DNA of 64,000 nt from VFMC01 sp040398525 (GTDB lineage Bacteria > Actinomycetota > Acidimicrobiia > Acidimicrobiales > Ilumatobacteraceae): positions 1-64,000 of the forward strand of contig JBBATY010000014.1 of assembly GCA_040398525.1 (NCBI GenBank), read 5' to 3'. The translations under genes and the position numbers were made by a program. Below the pieces are notes generated by a model. The model was not told the DNA's origin. It worked only from the letters and a program-made list of their open reading frames with translations, and made no database searches. Each line of letters starts with the position of its first letter. The stretch's first letter is position 1. This document shows positions 44,171-51,269 of the stretch, one piece after another.

Positions 44171-44949
44171 GCCTCGCGGGTGAGGCGCATGTGGCGAGCA
44201 GCGAGCTGGCGGATGATGAACACCATCATCACGCCGCCGGCAATGCCCACCACGCCGCTGAACGCGTTGGCGATGTAGCCGTCGCTCAGGCTCTCGGCTG
44301 CGTCGACGACGTCGCCGCCGACGTTGAACCCCCGGGCGATCAGCCGGCCACTGACGATCAGCCCGACGACGCTGCCCACGATCACGGTGACGAACCATGC
44401 GGTGATCACGGGGAGGACGGCCCGCTGCTTCCACGACTGGTCACCGGGCAGCACCTCGGGGTCGGATGCCTTCCAGTGCTCGCGCAGCATCAAGAAGGTG
44501 ATGATCTGGAGGGTGCAGCCGCCGAGCAGCCAGACGACGACCGTCAGGCCCGACTTCCAGGTGATCTGTCGTCCGAGGCCGACCAGGTTGGTCGAGATCC
44601 GGAAGCTCCAGATGATGCTCACCACCAGCAGCGCGATGCTGACGGCCCCGGCGAAGAGGCTGACGACGGTGAACACGCCGAGCGCCTCCTCGAAGTCGCG
44701 CTCGGTGATCACGTTGTCGAGGAAGTCGTCGGCCCGGCGGGCGAGACGCAGCTGGAAGAGCACGCTGATCGCGGTCAGCACCAGCGCGACGATCTGCAGC
44801 GCGACAGCGGCCTTGGTGAGCCCGCCGATGCGCTGGAGGTTGCCGCCCATCGCCGCCCCGGGGCCGCCGTAGGCGACGTAGCCGGGCGGGGGTGCGCTCG
44901 GGGGCGGAGGAGGCGGTGGGAAGGGGGACTGCGGCTCGTAGTCGCTCAT
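44167..44949 (-). CDS. DUF4328-type membrane protein
   Basis: A 260-residue membrane protein. A proline-rich cytoplasmic head (QSPFPPPPPPPSAPPP about 7-22) is followed by about five helices. The middle region IWSFRISTNLVGLGRQITW and the LREHWKASDPE segment resemble DUF4328 proteins of unknown function. It is the first gene of an operon with sixA. A minus-strand TAGCGT lies 7 nt upstream of the ATG. Divergent from the molybdopterin oxidoreductase gene. Confidence 0.75.
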   Translation of the reverse strand: MSDYEPQSPFPPPPPPPSAPPPGYVAYGGPGAAMGGNLQRIGGLTKAAVALQIVALVLTAISVLFQLRLARRADDFLDNVITERDFEEALGVFTVVSLFAGAVSIALLVVSIIWSFRISTNLVGLGRQITWKSGLTVVVWLLGGCTLQIITFLMLREHWKASDPEVLPGDQSWKQRAVLPVITAWFVTVIVGSVVGLIVSGRLIARGFNVGGDVVDAAESLSDGYIANAFSGVVGIAGGVMMVFIIRQLAARHMRLTREA

Positions 44950-44956
44950 GCCGAGC

Positions 44957-44962
44957 ACGCTA
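44957..44962 (-). promoter_or_regulatory. -10-like TAGCGT for DUF4328-sixA operon
   Basis: On the minus strand, TAGCGT ends 7 nt before the ATG at 44949. Confidence 0.45.
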
Positions 44963-45021
44963 GCCGTCGCCCTGCGTGGGGTGCTGTGGCAGCAGCGCCC
45001 TCGAACGGCAAGACTGGGGTC

Positions 45022-45633
45022 GTGGGCTTCTTCGATCGCAACCGCCAGGAGGTCGAGCGTCGGGGCTTCGACCCTGCTCGGCTGCCGCCCGGGCAGTACC
45101 TCACCGACCGCTTCCCGGTGCTGCATGTCGGCGATGTGCCCACCTACGGCCCCGGCGAGTGGGACCTCACGATCGGTGGCCTGGTCGACCGGCCGGTCAC
45201 CATCGGCCTCGACGACCTGCGCGCGATGCCGTCGGTGTCGATCACCGTCGACATCCACTGCGTCACCAAGTGGAGCAAGTTCGACACCACCTGGACCGGG
45301 GTGCGCGTGCGCGACCTGTTCGACCAGGTGGGCGTGCAGTCGACGGCCACCCACGTGCTCGAGCACGCCGAGTACGGCTACACCACCAACCTGCCCCTCG
45401 CCGACATCACCACCGACGATGCGATCGTGGCCTACGCCTTCGACGGCGCCGAGATCGAGCCGGTGCACGGGGGCCCGGTGCGCATCGTGGTGCCGCACCT
45501 CTACTTCTGGAAGAGCGCGAAGTGGGTGCGCGAGCTGCAGCTGGTCGACCACGACATCGCCGGCTTCTGGGAGCGCAACGGCTACCACATGTACGGCGAC
45601 CCGTTCCGCGAGCAGCGCCACTGGGGCGACTGA
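45022..45633 (+). CDS. Sulfite-oxidase-fold molybdopterin oxidoreductase
   Basis: A 203-residue protein consisting only of the sulfite-oxidase molybdopterin domain (SOR/YedY superfamily). The Mo-ligating Cys lies in DIHCVTKWSKFD (about 75-86). Further motifs are GGPVRIVVPHLYFWKSAKW and RNGYHMYGDPFREQR. There is no Tat signal, so it is probably cytoplasmic, and no heme or dimerisation domain is attached. The substrate is unknown; related small proteins are annotated as sulfite-oxidase-like. The GTG start at 45022 has an AAGACT hexamer 6 nt upstream. Confidence 0.85.
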   Translation: MGFFDRNRQEVERRGFDPARLPPGQYLTDRFPVLHVGDVPTYGPGEWDLTIGGLVDRPVTIGLDDLRAMPSVSITVDIHCVTKWSKFDTTWTGVRVRDLFDQVGVQSTATHVLEHAEYGYTTNLPLADITTDDAIVAYAFDGAEIEPVHGGPVRIVVPHLYFWKSAKWVRELQLVDHDIAGFWERNGYHMYGDPFREQRHWGD

Positions 45634-45655
45634 CGCGTCGGGGCCGACCTGCGGG

Positions 45656-46795
45656 TCAGTTGATGCGCAGGCTCGGGCTGAAGACCTTCTTCGGTCGCAG
45701 CTCGACGGCGATGCGCCGGGCGATCTCCTGGAACGCCTGCGCGGCCTCGCTGTCGGGGTCGACGGCGGTGATCGGCCGGCCCACGTCGCCACCCTCGCGC
45801 AGTGCCGGCACCAGCGGCAGCTTGCCGAGCAGCGGCACGTCGAGATCGTCGGCCAGCAGCTCGCCGCCACCCGCGCCGAAGATCTCGTAGCGGGTGCCCT
45901 CGTCGCCGGTGAACCAGCTCATGTTCTCGATGACGCCGCGCACGGGCAGCTTCACCTTCTCGGCCATCGCGGCCGACAGGCGGGCGACCTCCTGGGCGGC
46001 GGGCTGGGGCGTGGTGACCACGTACACCTCGCCGCGGGGCAGGTACTGGCTGAGCGACAGGGCGATGTCGCCGGTGCCGGGGGGCATGTCGATGAGCAGG
46101 AAGTCCGGCTCGTCCCAGTAGACGTCGGTGAGGAACTGCTCGAGCGCCTTGTGCAGCATCGGGCCACGCCAGATGACGGCCTGGCCCTGGGGCACGAAGT
46201 AGCCGATCGAGATGCAGCGCACGCCCCACTGCTCGGGCGGCACGAGCATCTGGTCGATCACCACCGGGTCGCGATCGGTGCCGAGCATGCGCGGCACCGA
46301 GTAGCCGTAGATGTCGGCATCGACCACGCCCACCGAGTAGCCCTGCGACGCCAGCGCCACGGCCAGGTTCACCGTGACCGAGCTCTTGCCGACGCCGCCC
46401 TTGCCCGACGAGATCAGCAGCGGGCGGGTCTTCGAGCCGGGCTGACTGAACGGGATGGTGCGCCCCTCGGCATGGCCGTGGGCCTGGCCCTGGCCCGCGG
46501 TGGCCGCCGGGTTGCCGTGCAGCTTCATGCGCAGCGCCTCGCGCTCCTGGTCGGTCATCACCGTGAAGTCGAGGGTCACGCCGGCCACGCCGTCGAGCGC
46601 TCCCACGGCACCGGTCACCCGGTTCTGGATCTCGTTGCGCAGCGGGCAGCCGGCCACCGTGAGGGCGATCTGCACGGCGACGGTGTCGCCGCGCACCTCG
46701 ACAGCGCGCACCATGCCGAGGTCGACGATGGAGCGACGCAGCTCGGGGTCCTCCACGGGACGCAGCGCGTCGATGATCTGGTCGTGCGTGGGCAT
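45656..46795 (-). CDS. mrp: Mrp/ApbC-family Fe-S carrier P-loop ATPase
   Basis: A 379-residue protein. An N-terminal MIP18/DUF59 domain (about 1-85, VEDPELRRSIVDLGMV) precedes a ParA-like ATPase with SGKGGVGKSSVTVN (about 129-142), DADIYGYSVPRML and IDMPPGTGD. Such proteins carry Fe-S clusters. The CPxC motif that usually follows ENMS is absent (ENMSWFTGDEGTRYEIF), as I believe is common in actinobacteria. A GGAG ribosome site precedes the ATG. Divergent from the SufR-like regulator across a palindrome. Confidence 0.88.
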   Translation of the reverse strand: MPTHDQIIDALRPVEDPELRRSIVDLGMVRAVEVRGDTVAVQIALTVAGCPLRNEIQNRVTGAVGALDGVAGVTLDFTVMTDQEREALRMKLHGNPAATAGQGQAHGHAEGRTIPFSQPGSKTRPLLISSGKGGVGKSSVTVNLAVALASQGYSVGVVDADIYGYSVPRMLGTDRDPVVIDQMLVPPEQWGVRCISIGYFVPQGQAVIWRGPMLHKALEQFLTDVYWDEPDFLLIDMPPGTGDIALSLSQYLPRGEVYVVTTPQPAAQEVARLSAAMAEKVKLPVRGVIENMSWFTGDEGTRYEIFGAGGGELLADDLDVPLLGKLPLVPALREGGDVGRPITAVDPDSEAAQAFQEIARRIAVELRPKKVFSPSLRIN

Positions 46796-46854
46796 GGGTG
46801 CTCCTGCGGCGGGGGACGGGGGGACGGGGCGAGCGGGCGTGCGGTGAATTACCA

Positions 46855-46870
46855 CTACCTGGATAGGTAG
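46855..46870. promoter_or_regulatory. Palindromic operator candidate between mrp and sufR-like gene
   Basis: CTACCT-GGAT-AGGTAG is a perfect inverted repeat with 6-bp arms and a 4-bp spacer. Its right arm overlaps the TAGAAT -10-like hexamer of the SufR-like gene, a position suited to autorepression, and it could also affect mrp. Confidence 0.55.
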
Positions 46871-46873
46871 AAT
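46868..46873 (+). promoter_or_regulatory. -10 TAGAAT of sufR-like gene
   Basis: TAGAAT differs from TATAAT at one position and ends 6 nt before the GTG at 46880, predicting a leaderless transcript. It overlaps the right arm of the palindrome. Confidence 0.55.
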
Positions 46874-46879
46874 ACCGCC

Positions 46880-47614
46880 GTGGCTCCGAACCGGCCCAGT
46901 GCAGCTCCGAGCGATACGGGCGCCTTCAGCGCCACCGTGTCGGCGATCACCACGGCCTTCGGCGACCCGACCAGGCGGGGCATCTACCTGTTCGCCCGGT
47001 CGGCCGAGCGCGGAGTGACCGCCGCCCAGGTGGCGGCCGAGTTCGGCCTGCACCCCAACGTCGCTCGGCACCACCTCGACCGGCTGGCGGCCGGCGGGTA
47101 CCTCGAGGTCGCCGTCGAGCGGGCCGAGGGGTCCGGTGCGGGCCGACCCTCCAAGCACTACCGCGCGGCCAGCGAGTCGCTCCCCGACGTGCCCGTCCGC
47201 AGCGACGACCTGGTGCTCACCCTGCTCGGCCGGGCGCTCGAGCTGCTGCCGCGCGAGCAGGCCGAGGCGATGGCCGAGGAAGTCGGTCGCGAGTACGGGG
47301 CCACCATGGCCTCGGGCCTCACCGGCACCGATGCGTCGGCGGGCCAGCGCTCGCTGCGTTCGGCGCTGCAGGCCGTCGCCGACGCGCTCACCGCCCACGG
47401 CTTCGCCGCCCATGCCGACCAGCGCAACAACCAGCTGCGCATCATCAACAATCACTGCCCCTTCGGCGACGTGGCGATGGAGCACCCGGTCATCTGTGCA
47501 GTCGACCGGGGGATGGTGAAGGGCATGCTCGGCGTGCTGACGGGCGGCGACACCGAGCCGGCCCTGCTGCAGTCGCTGCCGCAGGGCGACACCTTCTGCG
47601 CGACCGCCGTCTGA
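46880..47614 (+). CDS. SufR-like Fe-S-sensing transcriptional regulator
   Basis: A 244-residue regulator. The N-terminal winged helix (about 22-80) carries VTAAQVAAEFGLHPNVARHH. The C-terminal domain ends with three Cys at 193 (NNHCPFGD), 206 (HPVICAVD) and 240 (DTFCATAV). C-x12-C followed by a third Cys is the SufR Fe-S ligand pattern. SufR represses Fe-S assembly genes when it holds a cluster. The divergent gene is the Fe-S carrier Mrp, which fits that role. No suf operon is in the window. The start is GTG. Confidence 0.78.
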   Translation: MAPNRPSAAPSDTGAFSATVSAITTAFGDPTRRGIYLFARSAERGVTAAQVAAEFGLHPNVARHHLDRLAAGGYLEVAVERAEGSGAGRPSKHYRAASESLPDVPVRSDDLVLTLLGRALELLPREQAEAMAEEVGREYGATMASGLTGTDASAGQRSLRSALQAVADALTAHGFAAHADQRNNQLRIINNHCPFGDVAMEHPVICAVDRGMVKGMLGVLTGGDTEPALLQSLPQGDTFCATAV

Positions 47615-47668
47615 CCCGACTACGGTGACATCGCTGCGTGCGGGGGCTCGCAGGGAAGGAGAGCGGTC

Positions 47669-48754
47669 GTGCCGCAGCAGGTTCGTGGTGTCGTGGCCCT
47701 GGGCAAGGGCAAGCCGGTGTCGATCGAGACGATCGTGGTGCCCGATCCGGGCCCCGGCGAGGCGGTCGTCAAGGTGCAGGCGTGCGGGGTGTGCCACACC
47801 GACCTGCACTACCGCGAGGGCGGGATCAACGACGACTTCCCGTTCCTGCTCGGCCACGAGGCCGCTGGTGTGGTGGAAGCCGTCGGCCCCGGTGTCACCG
47901 GCGTGGCCCCTGGCGACTACGTCATCCTCAACTGGAGGGCCGTGTGCGGCACCTGCCGGTCGTGCCTGCGCGGTCGGTCGCAGTACTGCTTCAGCACGTT
48001 CAACGCGACCCAGAAGATGACCCTGCTCGACGGCACCGTGCTGTCGCCGGCGCTCGGCATCGGCGCCTTCGTCGAAAAGACCCTGGTCGCAGCCGGCCAG
48101 TGCACCAAGGTCGACCCTGCTGCGCCTGCGGCCGCCGCCGGGCTGCTCGGGTGTGGCGTGATGGCGGGCATCGGGGCTGCGATCAACACGGGCGGTGTGT
48201 CGCGCGGCGACTCGGTGGCGGTGTTCGGCTGCGGCGGCGTGGGCGACGCGGCCATCGCCGGGGCCCGGTTGGCCGGTGCGCACACGATCGTGGCGATCGA
48301 CCTCGACGACCGCAAGCTCGAGTTGGCCCGCCAATTCGGCGCCACGCACACGGTGAACGCGAGCACCGCCGACCCGGTCGAATTCGTCAAGAGCGTCACC
48401 GGCGGCAACGGCGCCGACGTGTGCATCGAGGCCGTCGGGCACCCGGCGGTGTACCGGCAGGCCTTCGACGCCCGCGACCTGGCCGGCACCGTCGTGCTGG
48501 TCGGCGTGCCCCGGCCCGACATGACCATCGAGCTGCCGTTCATCGAGGTGTTCGGGCGTGGCGGTTCGCTGAAGAGCAGCTGGTACGGCGACTGCCTGCC
48601 CAGTCGCGACTTCCCCATGCTCATCGATCTCTACCTGCAGGGCCGGCTCGACCTCGACCGGTTCGTCTCGGAGACGATCGGCCTCGACGATGTCGAGGAG
48701 GCGTTCCACAAGATGGAGCGCGGCGAGGTGCTGCGCAGCGTCGTCCTCCTCTGA
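47669..48754 (+). CDS. mscR: S-(hydroxymethyl)mycothiol dehydrogenase
   Basis: Zinc-dependent medium-chain alcohol dehydrogenase of 361 residues that oxidises the formaldehyde-mycothiol adduct. Matching motifs are CGVCHTDLHYREGGIND (about 39-55) with catalytic Zn ligands, GHEAAGVVE, the structural Zn loop CGTCRSCLRGRSQYC (about 94-108), FNATQKMTLLDGT, GLLGCGVMAGIGAAINTGG, and the NAD motif GCGGVGD. The sequence is strikingly close to actinobacterial MscR and implies the organism makes mycothiol. GTG start with GGAAGGAGAG upstream. A strong hairpin follows the stop. Confidence 0.92.
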   Translation: MPQQVRGVVALGKGKPVSIETIVVPDPGPGEAVVKVQACGVCHTDLHYREGGINDDFPFLLGHEAAGVVEAVGPGVTGVAPGDYVILNWRAVCGTCRSCLRGRSQYCFSTFNATQKMTLLDGTVLSPALGIGAFVEKTLVAAGQCTKVDPAAPAAAAGLLGCGVMAGIGAAINTGGVSRGDSVAVFGCGGVGDAAIAGARLAGAHTIVAIDLDDRKLELARQFGATHTVNASTADPVEFVKSVTGGNGADVCIEAVGHPAVYRQAFDARDLAGTVVLVGVPRPDMTIELPFIEVFGRGGSLKSSWYGDCLPSRDFPMLIDLYLQGRLDLDRFVSETIGLDDVEEAFHKMERGEVLRSVVLL

Positions 48755-48759
48755 CGACG

Positions 48760-48799
48760 CGGTGAGACATGAGGCCCCGGGCAGCCTCACCTCTCACCG
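48760..48799 (+). terminator. Hairpin terminator after mscR
   Basis: CGGTGAGA pairs with TCTCACCG (8 bp) and an inner GAGGC pairs with GCCTC across an 8-nt loop, with a 3x3 internal loop between. It starts 5 nt after the mscR stop. There is no U tract, as is common in high-GC actinobacteria. Confidence 0.65.
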
Positions 48800-48805
48800 G
48801 GTCCG

Positions 48806-48811
48806 TAGACT
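48806..48811 (+). promoter_or_regulatory. -10-like TAGACT for DUF3107-arsA genes
   Basis: TAGACT ends 7 nt before the ATG at 48819 and lies just after the mscR hairpin. Confidence 0.45.
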
Positions 48812-48818
48812 CGGCGGC

Positions 48819-49052
48819 ATGGATCTCCGCATCGGTGTCACCCACTCGCCTCGTGAGCTGTCGATCGAACTGTCCGACGACACCGATCGCGACGCCCTGC
48901 AGCAGCAGGTCGAGTCGGCCCTCGCCGGCGCGCTCGACGTGATGTGGGTGACCGACAAGAAGGGCCGCCGCATCGCCGTGGCGGCCTCGAAGATCGCCTA
49001 CGTCGAGATCGGCTCGGCGAACGCGGAGCGCAAGATCGGGTTCGGCGCCTGA
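48819..49052 (+). CDS. DUF3107 family small protein
   Basis: A 77-residue actinobacterial protein of unknown function (DUF3107; M. tuberculosis TB9.4 is a member from memory). Sequence hallmarks are MDLRIGVTHSPRELSIEL, TDKKGRRIAVAASKIAYVEIG and a C-terminal KIGFG. It is probably a small cytoplasmic alpha/beta protein. Leaderless -10 lies 7 nt upstream. The stop overlaps a candidate CTG start of the first ArsA-like gene. Confidence 0.85.
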   Translation: MDLRIGVTHSPRELSIELSDDTDRDALQQQVESALAGALDVMWVTDKKGRRIAVAASKIAYVEIGSANAERKIGFGA

Positions 49053-49990
49053 CACTGCTCGACCGTCGCCTGCTGTTCGTCACCGGCAAAGGTGGCGTCG
49101 GCAAGACGACCGCGGCAGCAGCCCTCGCCGAGCTCGGCGCCAGCCTCGGCAAGCGCACGCTCGTGTGCGAGATGGATGCCAAGGGATCGCTCTCCTCGGC
49201 GTTCGAGGTCGGCGAGCTCGCCTATGCGCCCACCCAGGTGGCCGACCGGTTGTTCGCCATGCAGATGAACACCGAGGACTCGCTGCGCGAGTACCTGCGG
49301 CTGTTCGTGAAGATCCCGTTGCTCGGTCGCCTCGGGCCGCTGGCCCGCACGTTCGACTTCGTCGCCGACGCGGCCCCCGGGGTGAAGGAGATCCTCGCCG
49401 TCGGCAAGCTCTGCTACGAGGTCCGCGAGCGGAACTACGACCTGGTGGTCGTCGACGCCGAGGCGAGCGGTCACATCGTCGCCCAGATCGCCGCACCGCA
49501 GGTGATCCGCGAACTGGTGCAGGTCGGCTTGGTCCACGATCAGACCGACTGGATGCTCGAGATCCTCGGCGACCACGCCCGCACCGGCCTGGTGGTGGTC
49601 ACCACACCGGAGGAGATGCCCGTGGTCGAGACCCTCGAGCTCGTCGACCGGGTGCGGGCCGAGACCGAGGTCGATGTAGCTGCTGTGCTCGCCAACCGGG
49701 TGCTGCCGGCCATGTTCTCCGACCGTGAGCACGAGGTGTTCGGTCGGCTCACGTCGCCGGCGTTGCGGGCCGAACTGCGCACTGCGGTGGGCACTGGTGT
49801 CGACACCGTGCTCGACGCTGCGCGGCTCACCGAGGCCAGGCGCCAGATCGGCGCCGGGCACCTCGACCGGCTGCGCAGTGCTCTGCCCGGCGGGGTGCCC
49901 CTGCTGGTGGTGCCCGAGCTGTTCACCCGCTCCACCGGCCGGCGGGTCGTCACGCTGATGGCCCAGGCCATCCACGACGAGGTGGCGTGA
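49049..49990 (+). CDS. ArsA-family ATPase, first of pair (start codon unclear)
   Basis: A P-loop ATPase of about 313 residues related to ArsA/GET3. The deviant Walker A is FVTGKGGVGKTT, then EMDAKGS (switch I-like) and VVDAEASGH (switch II). No ATG, GTG or TTG lies between codon 48944 and the P-loop. I propose the CTG at 49049, which overlaps the DUF3107 stop (CTGA). A GTG at 48944 is the formal alternative, but its extra 35 residues are Arg/Gly-rich shadow of DUF3107. Paired ArsA genes near whiB also occur in mycobacteria (Rv3679/Rv3680). Not an arsenite pump by context. Confidence 0.82.
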   Translation: MTLLDRRLLFVTGKGGVGKTTAAAALAELGASLGKRTLVCEMDAKGSLSSAFEVGELAYAPTQVADRLFAMQMNTEDSLREYLRLFVKIPLLGRLGPLARTFDFVADAAPGVKEILAVGKLCYEVRERNYDLVVVDAEASGHIVAQIAAPQVIRELVQVGLVHDQTDWMLEILGDHARTGLVVVTTPEEMPVVETLELVDRVRAETEVDVAAVLANRVLPAMFSDREHEVFGRLTSPALRAELRTAVGTGVDTVLDAARLTEARRQIGAGHLDRLRSALPGGVPLLVVPELFTRSTGRRVVTLMAQAIHDEVA

Positions 49991-51213
49991 TGGCCCGGCG
50001 CTCGTCGCAACGGTCCGCCGCGCCCGGCCTCGACGCCCTGCTCGCGGCCAAGGAGATGGTGGTCGTCTGTGGCAGCGGCGGCACCGGCAAGACCACCGTG
50101 TCGGCCGCGCTCGGGGCGGTGGCCGCAGTGCGGCTCGGCGCTCGGGTGCTGGTGCTCACTGTCGACCCGGCCCGGCGCCTGGCCACGTCGCTCGGGATCG
50201 ATCCGACCGGCCTGGGCACCGGCGCGGGTTCGGCCACCCGGGTGGATGCGGCCCTTGTGGCCGACGCGGCAGGGGCGACAGGCATGGACGCAGTGGGCGC
50301 CGGCGAGCTGTGGGTGGCGATGCTCGACACCAAGGCCGGCTGGGACGAGCTGATCCGTCGCCACGCACCCGACGCCGAGCTGCGCGACCGGGTGCTCGCC
50401 AACCCGCTCTACCAGAACATCACCGGTCGCTTCGTGCACAGCCACGACTACCTGGCCATGGAGCAGCTGCACGAGCTGCACGCGACGGGCAGCTACGACC
50501 TCGTCGTCATCGACACCCCACCGAGCCGCAACGCGCTCGACCTGCTCGACGCCCCCGGGCGGATGAAGGACTTCTTCGGCAGCCGCCTGCTGCGCTGGCT
50601 CACCGTGCCCTACCGGTCGCGCCTGTTCACGGCTGCCTCGAAGCCGTTCTACCAGGTGGCCGATCGGGTGCTCGGCTCGCGGTTCCTGCAGGACATCGCC
50701 GAGTTCTTCATGCTGTTCCAGACGATGGAGCCCGGCTTCGTCAGCCGTGCCGACGAGGTGGAGCGGCTGCTCGTCGATCCGCGGACGGCCTTCGTCGTCG
50801 TGTCGACCCTCGAGGCAGCCCCCGCGTATGAGGCTCGCTACCTCGTGGCCGAGCTCGAGCGCCGGTCGATGCAGGTGGGCGCGGTGGTGCTGAACCGCAC
50901 GCTGCCGGACCGCATCCGGCGACCCGCCGCGGCCACCTCGGCTCGGGCGCTACATCGGCTGGCCGATGATCCGGCCGCCGTCGAGGGCCTCGCCGCGGCC
51001 AGCGCCAGTTCGCCCGCCGAGGTGCGCGCCGTGCTGGCCGAGGTCGGCGAGCGGTTCGGCGACCTCGCTGTGGTGGCCAGCCGCGAGGCCGAGCGGCGCA
51101 GCGAGCTCGACCGGCTCGGCGTCCCGACCGTGGCGGTGCCTGCGCTCGAGCACGACGTCGCCGACCTGAACGGCGTGCTCGAGCTCGGCTCGTTCCTGGT
51201 CGCCGGCCGCTGA
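49990..51213 (+). CDS. ArsA-family ATPase, second of pair
   Basis: A 407-residue partner ATPase. Its P-loop is GSGGTGKTTVSA: the signature Lys of ArsA (GKGGVGKT) is replaced by Ser. Other motifs are LTVDPARRLATSLG (about 55-68) and VIDTPPSRNALDLLD (about 170-184), both typical of ArsA-like proteins. The mycobacterial pair forms a complex, so these two probably do too. The ATG at 49990 overlaps the previous stop (TGATG); a GTG at 49987 is an in-frame alternative. Confidence 0.84.
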   Translation: MARRSSQRSAAPGLDALLAAKEMVVVCGSGGTGKTTVSAALGAVAAVRLGARVLVLTVDPARRLATSLGIDPTGLGTGAGSATRVDAALVADAAGATGMDAVGAGELWVAMLDTKAGWDELIRRHAPDAELRDRVLANPLYQNITGRFVHSHDYLAMEQLHELHATGSYDLVVIDTPPSRNALDLLDAPGRMKDFFGSRLLRWLTVPYRSRLFTAASKPFYQVADRVLGSRFLQDIAEFFMLFQTMEPGFVSRADEVERLLVDPRTAFVVVSTLEAAPAYEARYLVAELERRSMQVGAVVLNRTLPDRIRRPAAATSARALHRLADDPAAVEGLAAASASSPAEVRAVLAEVGERFGDLAVVASREAERRSELDRLGVPTVAVPALEHDVADLNGVLELGSFLVAGR

Positions 51214-51269
51214 CACCAGAGGCCACCGGGTGGCACTGGTCGCCCGTGCTGGTCTGGCACACTCGGCGC

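Noticed and set aside
46796..48790. Upstream extension of the mrp reading frame to 48790
   Set aside because: It is antisense to the SufR-like and mscR genes; the ATG at 46795 has a ribosome site and a normal Mrp N-terminus.
49049..51213. ArsA-like pair considered as an arsenite resistance pump
   Set aside because: No arsB, arsC, arsD or arsR is nearby, and paired ArsA-like ATPases of this kind in actinobacteria are not arsenic genes.
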